Shown piece by piece: positions 25,084-33,660 of a DNA stretch of 64,000 bases; the stretch's first letter is position 1, and the number at the start of each line of letters is the position of its first letter. This stretch comes from Candidatus Zixiibacteriota bacterium (GTDB lineage: Bacteria; Zixibacteria; MSB-5A5; GN15; FEB-12). The DNA is taken from NCBI GenBank assembly GCA_019038695.1, contig JAHOYZ010000052.1, forward strand, positions 1 to 64,000, written 5' to 3'. Under the pieces are notes generated by a model. The model worked only from the letters and a program-made list of their open reading frames with translations, was not told where the DNA came from and searched no databases. The position numbers and the translations under genes were made by a program.

Positions 25084-27834
25084 TTAGGCCGATTCTTCCC
25101 GCATGAGTTCGTCCAATAGGCGAACATCCCTGTCAAGACGCGACTCCCCACCGAATTTCTTCTCTATACTCCTCAAGATCTGTTTTCCCTCTTTGTTACT
25201 GCTAGGCAGCATAGTCTTGATGAGCGCGAGAACGTCTTTGAACTTTTGCTTCGACTGTTTATAGGCATCAACCAGAGACCACGGGCTGCGATCATCTTTG
25301 CTATCAGAACTGTCCATGGTAGATTGCAGTCGTGATATCTGGCGCTTGAGAACCCGTTCGACCACTTCTGGGTCAAGACGCCTACCCAAGGCGATATTGT
25401 AACATCGCCGGGCCTCCGCGGCTGCGTTTTGCCTGGCCACCGGTTCATCAGACAATACTGCCAGCACGTAGTAAGTGAAGGCCTTGTTGTGCATGCAAAT
25501 GGCTGTAAATCTGTCCTCTTTCATAAAACCGGGAACTATCTCTTCATGAATTCTGATAGCATCTAGAACAAGCTGTGTATTCTCTCTCTCCAACGCCTCA
25601 ATCGCTCTATAGTAAGCCAAGCTGGTCCATATGGTTGCCTTGAGGTGAATTAATCCACCGGATCGCCCAGGATCGGTCCAGTCGGCCTCCAGCGGTTCCT
25701 TCTCTACTTCATCCCTCGCCTTCTTGCAGAAGTCAAGAGCCATTTGCCTGAATTTAGAATTTGCCCGAGCCAGCTGTCCGGCCGCGTAAGCCGCCAAGTA
25801 ATGGGCCCTGTAATCCACGGTTTCCTCGCCCGAGTTAAGCTTCTGACAAATCCCAATAATCCGCCCAATCGCTTCTATCTTTTCGGCTGGCGTATCGAAT
25901 TTGGCTTTGTTCTCAGTGTATTCTCTCAATCGGGCTTGGGCCGCCACTATCCTGAATTCTCCTCTAAAATGGTGGACCGAATCCATTTCGGCCAATTGCT
26001 CGGCGCTACGATAGGCTCCTTGAAAACTGCCGAGTGACAACAGCAATACCATCACCGCCAAGTGTCTCTCCAAGGAATCCTTGTCCAGAGACGTCAATTC
26101 CAACTTCTGACCCCAGTAACTCTTGGCTGGGTCGCTGGCGGCCATGCTGCCGGCGGCTATTCTCTCGAGTATCTCATAGAAGTCATTCAACTCCTCATCC
26201 GTTGGTGACTGTTTGGGATAATAGTGAAGGCTTCGTAACTGTTTTACTTCCTCCAGTAATCCCTCGTTTTCAAACCGCACGCGATAAGGAAACATCGTAA
26301 AGTGAACAAAGAGCATCCTGATCTCATCCGAAGTTGGGCCCACCGATTTCAAGCGCGACATAGCTACCCACAGGCGAAATTCAGCTGACATCAGTGTCTT
26401 GAGCTTCAGTACGTGCGCTGTAATATCAGAGTCGTGCGACTCTGATACGTTCTGCAGATCTTGGAGTAGAGCCACAGCTCTATCAAAATCGTCTGATGGG
26501 TGTTGTCCATTTGGGGGTAGCTCTAGATTTCCCCGTTCGAAGTACCTGACAAAGAGGTGACTGGAGTACATTAGGTGTACGTCAAACAGTTTCTTCCGAA
26601 TCGTATTGACATTCTGTACCAGTTGGCAAATTTCGGGCGTTACGTTCAAACTTCCTTCGCAGTACTTGCTGACTTCAAGCGGATTCTTGGCGCACTCTTC
26701 GCGCCTGTCCTTTCGGTCTGAGATAAACTGTTGGATAGCCACCGCATTTTGGGGTTCGACTACCTCCCTTAGTAATTTGCGATCGCTCCTGGCCTGATCG
26801 ATCACTGATTTCGGGTTAACGTTATTCCTCTGCCCCCTGGAGAAGCGGTCATAGAACCTGAAGACGTCGAGGCCACGGAAGAAGGTGGTATGGGGGATCG
26901 GTTTACCATCGGAGTCATGCCACCGCGTCCACTCCGGATTGGCTCGCAGGACGCGATTTACCATGTGGGCTGAGGAGACAAACACAACCCGGTAATCATA
27001 CTTCGCGAGGACCTTGTTCAGGTAGTCGGTCATGGCGACAGCTTCAATATCTCTCTGCCAGGAGATTCTGTAGGTTAGACCCTGGCGTTTGCATTCTTCC
27101 TTAAGCCTCTTAATCCATCGTCCAAGGTCGGCTTCTCCGAGCCCGGTTATCTTCCCGTCCTGGCTTATAGTATCACGGATCGAGTCTGGCAAGCCCCAGT
27201 CCCGGATGTCCAGAGTAACCCTATTGTCCTCGAATAGCCGTTTGGTGAGTTCGATGCCCCGTTCAAAGGAACCGCACAGGATTGAGAACAGTTCGGGGCA
27301 TAGTTCAATTATGAACTCCAAGAGCCTACTATCGGGCGCTCCCTGTTTTAGGTCTCCCAGAAGCTCGGCCAAACTCTTCTTGTACTTCTCCTGAGCTTTG
27401 GACTCTAGGTTACGGAGCTCCCTGCTCAGTCGTTTCTGATCTGAGGCACCAATTTCAGGATGCCATAGGCATTTGTAGAATTCACTTACATACGGAGAGG
27501 GTATCCACAACGGGTAATAGACGCTGTCTTCCGGGAGTCCGAAAAGTAGGCTGACACGACCGGCCAACTCGCGGAGAATCTCATCCTTGATCGGTCCTGT
27601 GACGGTCTCGTAACCATACCTCTTTATGGGATTGGCCTGTGGAAAGGCTACTTCGAATATGTCGAAGAAGTCAACCGTGATGAGCAGTTTATTCTTAGGA
27701 TCGCCGATAAACTCATGATCTGCAATTAGAGCATCAAGATCGGCAATGCGATCCGTCACCCACGCTTGGAACTCGTCGGCTTGGTCGCAAAACTCCTTGC
27801 AGACCGGTTGCGTCTTATCGACAGATTGGCACAT
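25084..27834 (-). CDS. PIN-like N-terminal domain fused to helical (TPR-like) repeats; candidate defence protein
   Basis: The product is a 916-residue soluble protein, last gene of a leftward three-gene operon. Residues 45-300 could form a PIN-like nuclease fold. A hydrophobic strand with an acidic residue (LLITVDFFDIFEVAFP, Asp55) comes first. An acidic helix and strand follow much later (RDIEAVAMTDYLNKVL, then YRVVFVSSAHMV, about residues 259-295), with a helical insertion between. From about residue 500 the sequence is all helix with a repeated A/L/Y pattern (AAYAAGQLARANSKF, ATIWTSLAYYRAIEALE, HNKAFTYYVLAVLSDE) like tetratricopeptide repeats, which bind partners. The PIN assignment is tentative. 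The stop of the 297-aa gene lies 1 base upstream of this start. Confidence 0.85.
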   Translation of the reverse strand: MCQSVDKTQPVCKEFCDQADEFQAWVTDRIADLDALIADHEFIGDPKNKLLITVDFFDIFEVAFPQANPIKRYGYETVTGPIKDEILRELAGRVSLLFGLPEDSVYYPLWIPSPYVSEFYKCLWHPEIGASDQKRLSRELRNLESKAQEKYKKSLAELLGDLKQGAPDSRLLEFIIELCPELFSILCGSFERGIELTKRLFEDNRVTLDIRDWGLPDSIRDTISQDGKITGLGEADLGRWIKRLKEECKRQGLTYRISWQRDIEAVAMTDYLNKVLAKYDYRVVFVSSAHMVNRVLRANPEWTRWHDSDGKPIPHTTFFRGLDVFRFYDRFSRGQRNNVNPKSVIDQARSDRKLLREVVEPQNAVAIQQFISDRKDRREECAKNPLEVSKYCEGSLNVTPEICQLVQNVNTIRKKLFDVHLMYSSHLFVRYFERGNLELPPNGQHPSDDFDRAVALLQDLQNVSESHDSDITAHVLKLKTLMSAEFRLWVAMSRLKSVGPTSDEIRMLFVHFTMFPYRVRFENEGLLEEVKQLRSLHYYPKQSPTDEELNDFYEILERIAAGSMAASDPAKSYWGQKLELTSLDKDSLERHLAVMVLLLSLGSFQGAYRSAEQLAEMDSVHHFRGEFRIVAAQARLREYTENKAKFDTPAEKIEAIGRIIGICQKLNSGEETVDYRAHYLAAYAAGQLARANSKFRQMALDFCKKARDEVEKEPLEADWTDPGRSGGLIHLKATIWTSLAYYRAIEALERENTQLVLDAIRIHEEIVPGFMKEDRFTAICMHNKAFTYYVLAVLSDEPVARQNAAAEARRCYNIALGRRLDPEVVERVLKRQISRLQSTMDSSDSKDDRSPWSLVDAYKQSKQKFKDVLALIKTMLPSSNKEGKQILRSIEKKFGGESRLDRDVRLLDELMREESA

Positions 27835-27835
27835 C

Positions 27836-28729
27836 TTACCGGATGTTCCTCAACAGTTGCCAGTCATCAAAACTGCTAATGACAGATTCCTTGGTCGCCC
27901 CCACTTCAATCGGTATGCCCCATGGTTCCCGAAGTAGTTTCTCGGAGACCTTTCTGGAAGTGTACCAGCATGCGTTAAGCAGCACTTGATTGGCAGAAGG
28001 TAAGGAGAACTGAAAACTGGACCATATCGTATTGAAAAACGTTCGTTCATATCCGCCATGTTCAAGAAACTCGCCCAGAACAACACTCAACTCAGGATCT
28101 TCCGGATTTATTGCAGCCAGGCGCACTCCTGCCGCCTTGAACGCATGAACCACAATCATGGCCTTTTCTTCGACGTCCAATCCAGGGAAAGAATCTAGAA
28201 AATCGTTGACCAGAAATTCCGGACGCCGATGTCTTGCCACATTGCGACGCATAGCCTTAGCGCGATCAGGTTCCTTCGTTTCTGCAATACAGGCATCGAG
28301 AACCTTGCCCGACCACTCGCGATTAATGAGGCGGTGTGCGGTGACCCGGGCAGGAAAACCTTCAGGGTCGAGATGAAACAGACTGATATCCGATGTTCTT
28401 TCTCGAAAGCCCTTGCTAACTATATAGTCGATATCGGATCGGTACGAGTCGACGGCGCTTCCCAGAGGATTGCCAACTTGACTCAGCGCCCGAATCATCA
28501 CCTGGTAGGTCAGAATCAGGTCCTGTACTGCGGTCAACTTCTCGGAAACCGGCTTTGATCGATCCGCGATTATTTCCAGCAGACAGAGTAATTCGGCATA
28601 GAACGTATCCTCTCGGATAAGCTCATCCGATAAGAGGGTATCGGAATTATCCGGGGCGAGGCTTGGTGCGTATGCCCACTGCCCTTGGCTGAGCGGCTTG
28701 GTGTTAGTGTCGGGGCCGAATATGGTCAT
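27836..28729 (-). CDS. Protein of unknown function in the candidate defence operon (297 aa)
   Basis: This soluble, mostly helical protein has no recognised motif. The first 30 residues are polar and probably disordered; the rest alternates amphipathic helices (YAELLCLLEIIADRSK, VSEKLTAVQDLILTYQ, EKAMIVVHAFKAAGV) and a DSYRSDIDYIVSKG segment. The start overlaps the stop of the upstream hydrolase gene by four bases (ATGA), and it ends 1 base before the 916-aa gene, so all three proteins are made together and likely form one system. It could be a linker or a regulator between the hydrolase and the PIN-like protein (inference). Confidence 0.83.
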   Translation of the reverse strand: MTIFGPDTNTKPLSQGQWAYAPSLAPDNSDTLLSDELIREDTFYAELLCLLEIIADRSKPVSEKLTAVQDLILTYQVMIRALSQVGNPLGSAVDSYRSDIDYIVSKGFRERTSDISLFHLDPEGFPARVTAHRLINREWSGKVLDACIAETKEPDRAKAMRRNVARHRRPEFLVNDFLDSFPGLDVEEKAMIVVHAFKAAGVRLAAINPEDPELSVVLGEFLEHGGYERTFFNTIWSSFQFSLPSANQVLLNACWYTSRKVSEKLLREPWGIPIEVGATKESVISSFDDWQLLRNIR

Positions 28730-30390
28730 TGACCTAGGTGCTCCTTCCAGAAGCCGGGAATGTCTTTATGTTTCTTATACGGTAACTTCGTGATCGCAGT
28801 GGCAAAGTTTTTGGGCAAGTCGTCAGGGTTTGGCGGACCCAAACTGTCTTTGACGGCACGACATGTCTGTTGTACTACTATGTCGGCCAGATTATTCAAT
28901 TCCTTGCTGATGTCAAAGTCTGAAAATGCCATCTGTATAGCGAGCAAGAGGTTCCCATACGTTGTTTTTGTCACTAACTCGTGGCCCTTTTCCTGCCAGC
29001 TTGTGTCCGTCTGATCCAGTTCTCTTAAGAGGTTGTGAAGCTCGTACAAGTGGCGCCTCAGACCGAATAACTGCCTTGCCCGCTCCTTTGCGAATGCACC
29101 CCTCAGGAGCCTTCTTGAGGCGAAACGACTCAATCTGCGGGTTGGCTTGTCCTTCCAGTCGTCATCGTAGCCATGCCTCTTTAGGTCACGCACATAAGTA
29201 GTAAGATTGTCTAGTGTCCTCTTTAGCTGTACCATAGCTAAACCAATGGCAGCCTCGTCGTTGGGTTTTTCCCTATTGATCTCCAGAAATATGTCCACTT
29301 GACGAGATACGGTGAGGCAGTGTCTTGCGAAGTCTCGTATTTCAGCCGTAGATTCAATTGTTCGGGTCAGCTCGGCGATAAGGCAGATCGACTGAGATCC
29401 CATTTTGCATGGGTGATCTCCTTGATTCTGGCAGGCGCCAATTTGGGTGGCATCGACATCACAGCCGCAGATAGACTCCAGAACTTGCGATTCGTCCTGT
29501 TCGCTGTCATATGGACTTGGGCTACCTCCCCCCTTCTCTATCATATATTCCGAAGGCTCGATACCGACTTTTCTGAAGCTTTCTTTCAGAAAGTAGATAG
29601 TATCACTTACCACTTTGTCCTCGCGAGTCTGTGGCTTGCAGACGGCAATATGGTCGCCAGGCCTTTCCCAACAGAAATATTCACCCAATTCTGCATTCGC
29701 GCTGACATGGTCGACTATCTTAAAAGGGAACTCGAAAGAAAACCATTTATTCCATTCCAGCTTATCTCGTTCAGAGATGCTCTGGATGAATAGCCTGTCA
29801 CCACCGCGTTTTTTAAAGAAGGCGCGAAATCCCTCATGTAAGTCTTCGAGCCCAGAGGAGTCCCACTTCAGTTCCTTGACCAATTCGTTTTCTTTCAGCC
29901 ACTCTGTGAAGAATGAGACCCATTTGGCGGATTTGGCTCCGCGATGCGGGACGGCAATAAACTCAATGCCCACCGTATTCTCTGCCAATCCGACAAACTG
30001 CCCATTTGGGAATTCCATCGCCTTCGTTAGGGACTTCTTGGTTACGATTCCACCAAGGCTGTGGGTGACAAATGCCAGCGGGAGCTTCCCTACGTCACCT
30101 TTGGCCAAATCAAGAAGGAAGGACCTTGCCAGCCCAACCGTATCGGACTCTTTACCAGACCAGTCCAGCACGCTGGACCTGAAATCGTAGGTCCACACCC
30201 CCAGTTTGGGACATTGCTCGGCAATCCAGGTCGGCCAGAATGTCTCGGCGTCGTCTTCATCGGCCATCCAAGTAGTGAAGCATCCTCCCCGAAATCCATG
30301 GATGAATACTACGTCTGCTATTCGATCGGTTGGCAGGTTACCAACTGAATGAAGGCCTTCGGCATCCACTAACGTAGGCTTATCGGCCAT
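28726..30390 (-). CDS. SesB-like alpha/beta hydrolase (DUF676/PGAP1 type) with helical C-terminus
   Basis: With ATG at 30390 (GTG 30396 is the alternative) the protein has 554 residues. The N-terminal 255 form an alpha/beta hydrolase: the oxyanion strand VVFIHGFRGG, a WPTWIAEQ..GVWTYDFRSS stretch, the nucleophile Ser111 in THSLGGIV, the invariant VPHRGAKSA region and the catalytic His247 in GDHIAV. This pattern is that of SesB-like lipases/esterases. In fungal NLR proteins and bacterial nSTAND defence proteins these act as membrane-damaging effectors fused to an NTPase. Here no NTPase is fused; the remaining 300 residues are helical (DLKRHGYDDDWKDK, RHLYELHNLLRELDQ). It is the first long gene of the three-gene leftward operon. 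Confidence 0.88.
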   Translation of the reverse strand: MADKPTLVDAEGLHSVGNLPTDRIADVVFIHGFRGGCFTTWMADEDDAETFWPTWIAEQCPKLGVWTYDFRSSVLDWSGKESDTVGLARSFLLDLAKGDVGKLPLAFVTHSLGGIVTKKSLTKAMEFPNGQFVGLAENTVGIEFIAVPHRGAKSAKWVSFFTEWLKENELVKELKWDSSGLEDLHEGFRAFFKKRGGDRLFIQSISERDKLEWNKWFSFEFPFKIVDHVSANAELGEYFCWERPGDHIAVCKPQTREDKVVSDTIYFLKESFRKVGIEPSEYMIEKGGGSPSPYDSEQDESQVLESICGCDVDATQIGACQNQGDHPCKMGSQSICLIAELTRTIESTAEIRDFARHCLTVSRQVDIFLEINREKPNDEAAIGLAMVQLKRTLDNLTTYVRDLKRHGYDDDWKDKPTRRLSRFASRRLLRGAFAKERARQLFGLRRHLYELHNLLRELDQTDTSWQEKGHELVTKTTYGNLLLAIQMAFSDFDISKELNNLADIVVQQTCRAVKDSLGPPNPDDLPKNFATAITKLPYKKHKDIPGFWKEHLGQ

Positions 30391-30652
30391 GAGCACTCAC
30401 TTGCTCTTGACCAACGGGCGAGTTCGCCACCACATCAAATCGCTGTCGTCTCGGAGCACTCTCACAAAGATATATCGGTACGGTTTCCCGATTTGCTGCT
30501 GCATTACACCCATCGAATCTGCTATCAAGCGTCTCACCTTTGATCTCGGGTGTTGGCTCTTGAGACAGCCCCCCCTTTGCATCACTCCCATGATACAAAT
30601 CACTTGTCACATTGGGTAACGGGTTAACACCCCTCTCGCTGTTTGAAAGCAT
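30380..30652 (-). CDS. Possible 90-aa first ORF of the hydrolase operon
   Basis: The ATG at 30652 is only 5 bases downstream of a good -10 element, so transcript and ORF would start almost together (leaderless). The frame overlaps the hydrolase start by 11 bases. The product is polar with no recognised domain, so it may simply be the transcribed leader that couples translation to the hydrolase. Included because promoter, frame and overlap agree. Confidence 0.35.
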   Translation of the reverse strand: MLSNSERGVNPLPNVTSDLYHGSDAKGGLSQEPTPEIKGETLDSRFDGCNAAANRETVPIYLCESAPRRQRFDVVANSPVGQEQVSAHGR

Positions 30653-30657
30653 CTAAA

Positions 30658-30686
30658 ACAATAATAGACTTTTAAGTAGTTGTCAA
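30658..30686 (-). promoter_or_regulatory. Promoter of the leftward hydrolase/PIN-like operon
   Basis: On the minus strand TTGACA (30686-30681), a 17-bp spacer and TATTGT (30663-30658). The segment ATTGACAACTACTT is identical to the integrase promoter at 6720-6733, so the two promoters share the -35 box and the first half of the spacer. Confidence 0.7.
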
Positions 30687-30809
30687 TAGAGAATGATACC
30701 AGTATTGATGCGGGTAGCACGTCGGGCCAGCAGTTTCGCATACCCCTGCTAGTGAGAGCCGTTTCTCGAAGGTTACACCTCAAAACCTCTAAACATCAGG
30801 ATACATGAC

Positions 30810-31148
30810 GTGTTGGATTGCTATGTAGGCGCCGTATCGGGTCTACCTAGACGGACCCAAGTCCAGTACACTGACATCTGCAAGAGTGTCTACCCAGAAT
30901 TTGTAGTAGATTGTTCTCTTCCAGACTCTGACACTTTCCCAAGCCACTTCTTCACCTGCACAAGAGATGAACTGAAAGATGCGTTCAACCGCACGATCCT
31001 GCATGAGGACACATCAAGTAGTGACTTTTGGAATCTGTTGTCTGAAGATCCGTCTCGAACCGCAGACGTGATCGAACCTGTTAATGGAGGAGAAACCAGC
31101 AGCTTGACTATTGAGGAAGTTACCATCTTAATTCGAGAGCTCCGATAG
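30810..31148 (+). CDS. Possible small acidic protein (112 aa)
   Basis: This frame, from a GTG at 30810 without a clear ribosome binding site, encodes an acidic protein with regular amphipathic stretches (CTRDELKDAFNRTILHED, SSLTIEEVTILIRELR). It lies in the divergent gap between the leftward hydrolase operon and block D, and a GATGGGG/CCCCATC hairpin follows at 31192-31212. No family is recognised. Composition looks protein-like, but the start is weak. Confidence 0.35.
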   Translation: MLDCYVGAVSGLPRRTQVQYTDICKSVYPEFVVDCSLPDSDTFPSHFFTCTRDELKDAFNRTILHEDTSSSDFWNLLSEDPSRTADVIEPVNGGETSSLTIEEVTILIRELR

Positions 31149-31672
31149 CTAAAATCGACTCATTTGAAAGGGACAATTCCTGTGGGATTATGATGGGGTC
31201 TGGCGCCCCATCGCGATGGATCAGAGTCTCCCGAAGGTCCACATCCGCATTCGGGCAATAGATGGCGAAATAACAAGCGCCCTCCAATGATTCCACGCAA
31301 CTGAACTAAAGGTAGGCACACGTCACTATCTCGTCACAAGTCGATCGATCTCGTGTTGTAAGTGGTTGATTGGAGAACGCTTTCTTGTTAGGGGACTTGA
31401 ATACCTTGATCTGCCGCCGAGTGTGATTGCATCGTGATCTTCCACATTCAGCAGAGGGCTGCAATCTATAGAAATCGGTGATCAGAGATAGTTACTCGTT
31501 TAGATCAGGCTATAGTTTCACGTATAACACCAGCTGGTCCAACAACGGAGGGATTGCCAACAAGTCTGCCCCATTGTCAACGGCTACAGTTGCTTCATCT
31601 TGACAACGGATGAGAATACTGATATGTTCGTCAGTAGCAGTGCATCTTGACGTTACGGAGCCATAGCAAATC
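31149..31672. other. Gene-free stretch between the two candidate cassettes
   Basis: This 520-bp stretch contains a 7-bp-stem hairpin (31192-31212) and the att-like block D (31321-31404). No convincing gene was found. A 72-codon minus-strand frame at 31510-31728 runs into the next gene on the other strand and is not accepted. Confidence 0.6.
31321..31404 (-). repeat. att-like block D: second copy of the internal bipartite repeat and T-loop-like motif
   Basis: On the minus strand the order is TATTCAAGTCCCC (31403-31391), then CAACCACTTACAAC (around 31368-31355), then CTTGTGACG and ATAGTGACG (31340-31321, period 11 bp). The attL/integrase leader has the same three elements in the same order (TTCAAGTCCC, CAACTACTTACAAC, ATTGTGACG twice), with both gaps exactly 10 bp longer. 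Block C shares the outer two elements at identical spacing. Confidence 0.7.
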
Positions 31673-32758
31673 TTGGGACAGACAATAACGAAGCCAAACG
31701 GCAACATTGTTAGAGATTTTCTCATCAAGCCTCTTGATAGAAGGTGCTTCGACGATTTCTATCGTATGTGCTTTGTCCACACTGTGGGATTCCTCCGGTA
31801 TCTCAAGATCAAGGGTTTTCAGATGCCTACAGAGCGGCAATCTGATAGCCATGCTCTTGCCGATCTGGCTATGGACATGCTGGGGACATTTCTTCAGAGT
31901 TCCAATGAACAGCCCTATTGGGTCGTGTTTGACTACTTCAATAGGATCGAAATAGACGACATTGTCAACACTGACGATGACGAGTTGTACCACCAATTCA
32001 GAATCCTGCTACAAGGCTATGTGCGCAAAGAACTCAGTCGCCTTCGAGGGGGAACCGATCCACAGATTCATAATCTTAAGCGACGTTTCAAAGATGTGTT
32101 GAAGGAGCCTGAGTATATAGTCAGTCGCATTGACGGTAACTGTATTGACCTTGTATATCTACGAAAACACCAGCACAATCTCCGTGATACTCTGCCGCCG
32201 TTATCATACGAGAGCCTGACTACCATTGTGGAGAAAGCATATCTGAATAGCACCAACCGTAAGCAGTGGTGTCAGGGCGTATTTGAGCTTGTCGATAGCC
32301 ACGAGGTTTGCCAGAATCTTGTTAAGAAACACGAACTTCTCAGCGCCGCAGTTGCCGTTAACCTGAGATACTGCGATCTTGATGGTATCCGGCCTACAAA
32401 ATTGACCTCACCAGATCACGGTTTGATTGTAAGGGCTATTAACGAAGCCCGTAGCGAAACACTTGACTGGATGCGGGAGTCTGTACTCAATAAGTATGTT
32501 AGGAAAAGCCAGATCACGCAAGACGAGGCTAATCGTTTCAGGGTAGCGTTTGAGCAGTTTTCAACAGACCTGGCTCATGTTGGCGAGGTTGATCTGCTGC
32601 CGGTCTATTTCCGGGAGGTTATGCCTGATGACAAGCATGACCAGTATCTTGAGGATTACAAATATGTGTTCGAAACAGCTATGGACAGCGCTAAAGAAGA
32701 TTTCTTGTCCCGGCTAAAGAAAAAATCGACATTGCAAAAGTATCGGGACTATTTGTAG
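31673..32758 (+). CDS. Sigma-factor-like or regulatory helical protein, first gene of the Lon-like protease cassette
   Basis: The 361-residue frame starts at TTG 31673, the first start codon after an in-frame stop; GGAG lies about 12 bases upstream. The protein is helical and charged. The arrangement DDFYRMCFVHTVGFLRYL..HALADLAMDMLGTFLQ and LLQGYVRKELSRLRGG only loosely recalls sigma-70 region 2, and the C-terminus has YVRKSQITQDEANRFRVAFE. I could not confirm a helix-turn-helix. Next comes a protein with an anti-sigma-type zinc finger, so a sigma/anti-sigma pair is a reasonable but unproven reading. It opens a rightward three-gene unit (gap 26 bases to the next gene). Confidence 0.75.
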   Translation: MGQTITKPNGNIVRDFLIKPLDRRCFDDFYRMCFVHTVGFLRYLKIKGFQMPTERQSDSHALADLAMDMLGTFLQSSNEQPYWVVFDYFNRIEIDDIVNTDDDELYHQFRILLQGYVRKELSRLRGGTDPQIHNLKRRFKDVLKEPEYIVSRIDGNCIDLVYLRKHQHNLRDTLPPLSYESLTTIVEKAYLNSTNRKQWCQGVFELVDSHEVCQNLVKKHELLSAAVAVNLRYCDLDGIRPTKLTSPDHGLIVRAINEARSETLDWMRESVLNKYVRKSQITQDEANRFRVAFEQFSTDLAHVGEVDLLPVYFREVMPDDKHDQYLEDYKYVFETAMDSAKEDFLSRLKKKSTLQKYRDYL

Positions 32759-32784
32759 AGTGAAGAATAAAAGGATGGAGAGAT

Positions 32785-33660
32785 ATGCATCCATCGCGTA
32801 AAGAGTTGGCTCAGTTTGTTGACAAAAAGCTGAATCCGCAAAGTATTTCCAGCATTGAGAAACATCTGGAAATCTGCGAGTTCTGTCGTGACTTCGCAAA
32901 CGACTACCGACTCCAAAACAAATTGCTAACCGAGGCTGCAGCAGAGACATTGCCCCCTGGAGCCATGACTCTTGCGGACAGTCTGTACAATCAGGCTATA
33001 GCTGGAAGAACGATTCACATATCTACGCTGCTTGAGCGTGGATCGCAGGCTTCTATGGCATTAGCCGCCGATGGCGACAAGCAATTTGTGCCGTCTGTTC
33101 AGAACCTCGTTACTCTGTGTTCTGAATCTCCTGAAATCATCCTACGCGTGATGCGCGACCAACGCAAGCATCAGGATTATTTACAATTGATAAGCGATGA
33201 TCCGTTGATGACGGCAAACGTTCTCGTGCAAATTCCAGAGTTGAACCTCCAGTATGTCACTGATTCGAATGGTAAAGCCGAGTTGGATAAGGCTCTTGAT
33301 GATTCTATTGAAAAACTCAAGTGGCAGATCAAGCTACCGGATGTTGTTTATGACCTCGAGCCACTCGTTTATGATCCTGACAAAACGGAATATACTGAGG
33401 ATGTCGAACTCAAGACCGATAGAGATGATCGGATCAGAGTCACATTCGAGGGCAAAACTGAGGGCAAGCAGATTGGCATTGAAATCCTTGCCATAGACGG
33501 CAGGGAAGATTTCGGCGAAGTGTTAGTATCGGTGACCCAAAGAAGTAAACCTCAGTCTATAGAGACGCAATCCAAAAAAACGATAACGTTCGATCTGACC
33601 GATGATGATTCTACTATCAACATCCGTCTCTTTCAAGCACGGGATGAACAGACCGAATGA
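32785..33660 (+). CDS. Zinc-finger (anti-sigma-like) protein with beta-rich C-terminus
   Basis: The 291-residue protein opens with a zf-HC2/anti-sigma-type finger: HPSRKELAQFVDKKL, then SSIEKHLEICEFCRDFA, i.e. His, then His-x3-Cys-x2-Cys. In ECF systems this finger grips the sigma factor. No membrane segment follows, unlike many anti-sigma factors. The middle is helical with repeat-like 'ESPEIILRVMRD' and 'DDPLMTANVLVQ' segments, and the C-terminal third is beta-rich (RIRVTFEGKTEGKQIGIEIL). GGAG precedes the ATG. Its stop overlaps the protease start by four bases, so the two are coupled. A role as the substrate or adaptor of the Lon-like protease is an inference. Confidence 0.85.
   Translation: MHPSRKELAQFVDKKLNPQSISSIEKHLEICEFCRDFANDYRLQNKLLTEAAAETLPPGAMTLADSLYNQAIAGRTIHISTLLERGSQASMALAADGDKQFVPSVQNLVTLCSESPEIILRVMRDQRKHQDYLQLISDDPLMTANVLVQIPELNLQYVTDSNGKAELDKALDDSIEKLKWQIKLPDVVYDLEPLVYDPDKTEYTEDVELKTDRDDRIRVTFEGKTEGKQIGIEILAIDGREDFGEVLVSVTQRSKPQSIETQSKKTITFDLTDDDSTINIRLFQARDEQTE

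Noticed and set aside
31510-31728. 72-codon minus-strand frame (ends ...DQLVLYVKL)
   Set aside because: Looks somewhat protein-like but overlaps the start of the sigma-like gene on the other strand and has no ribosome binding site. It may be a gene remnant, but it is not supported enough to annotate.
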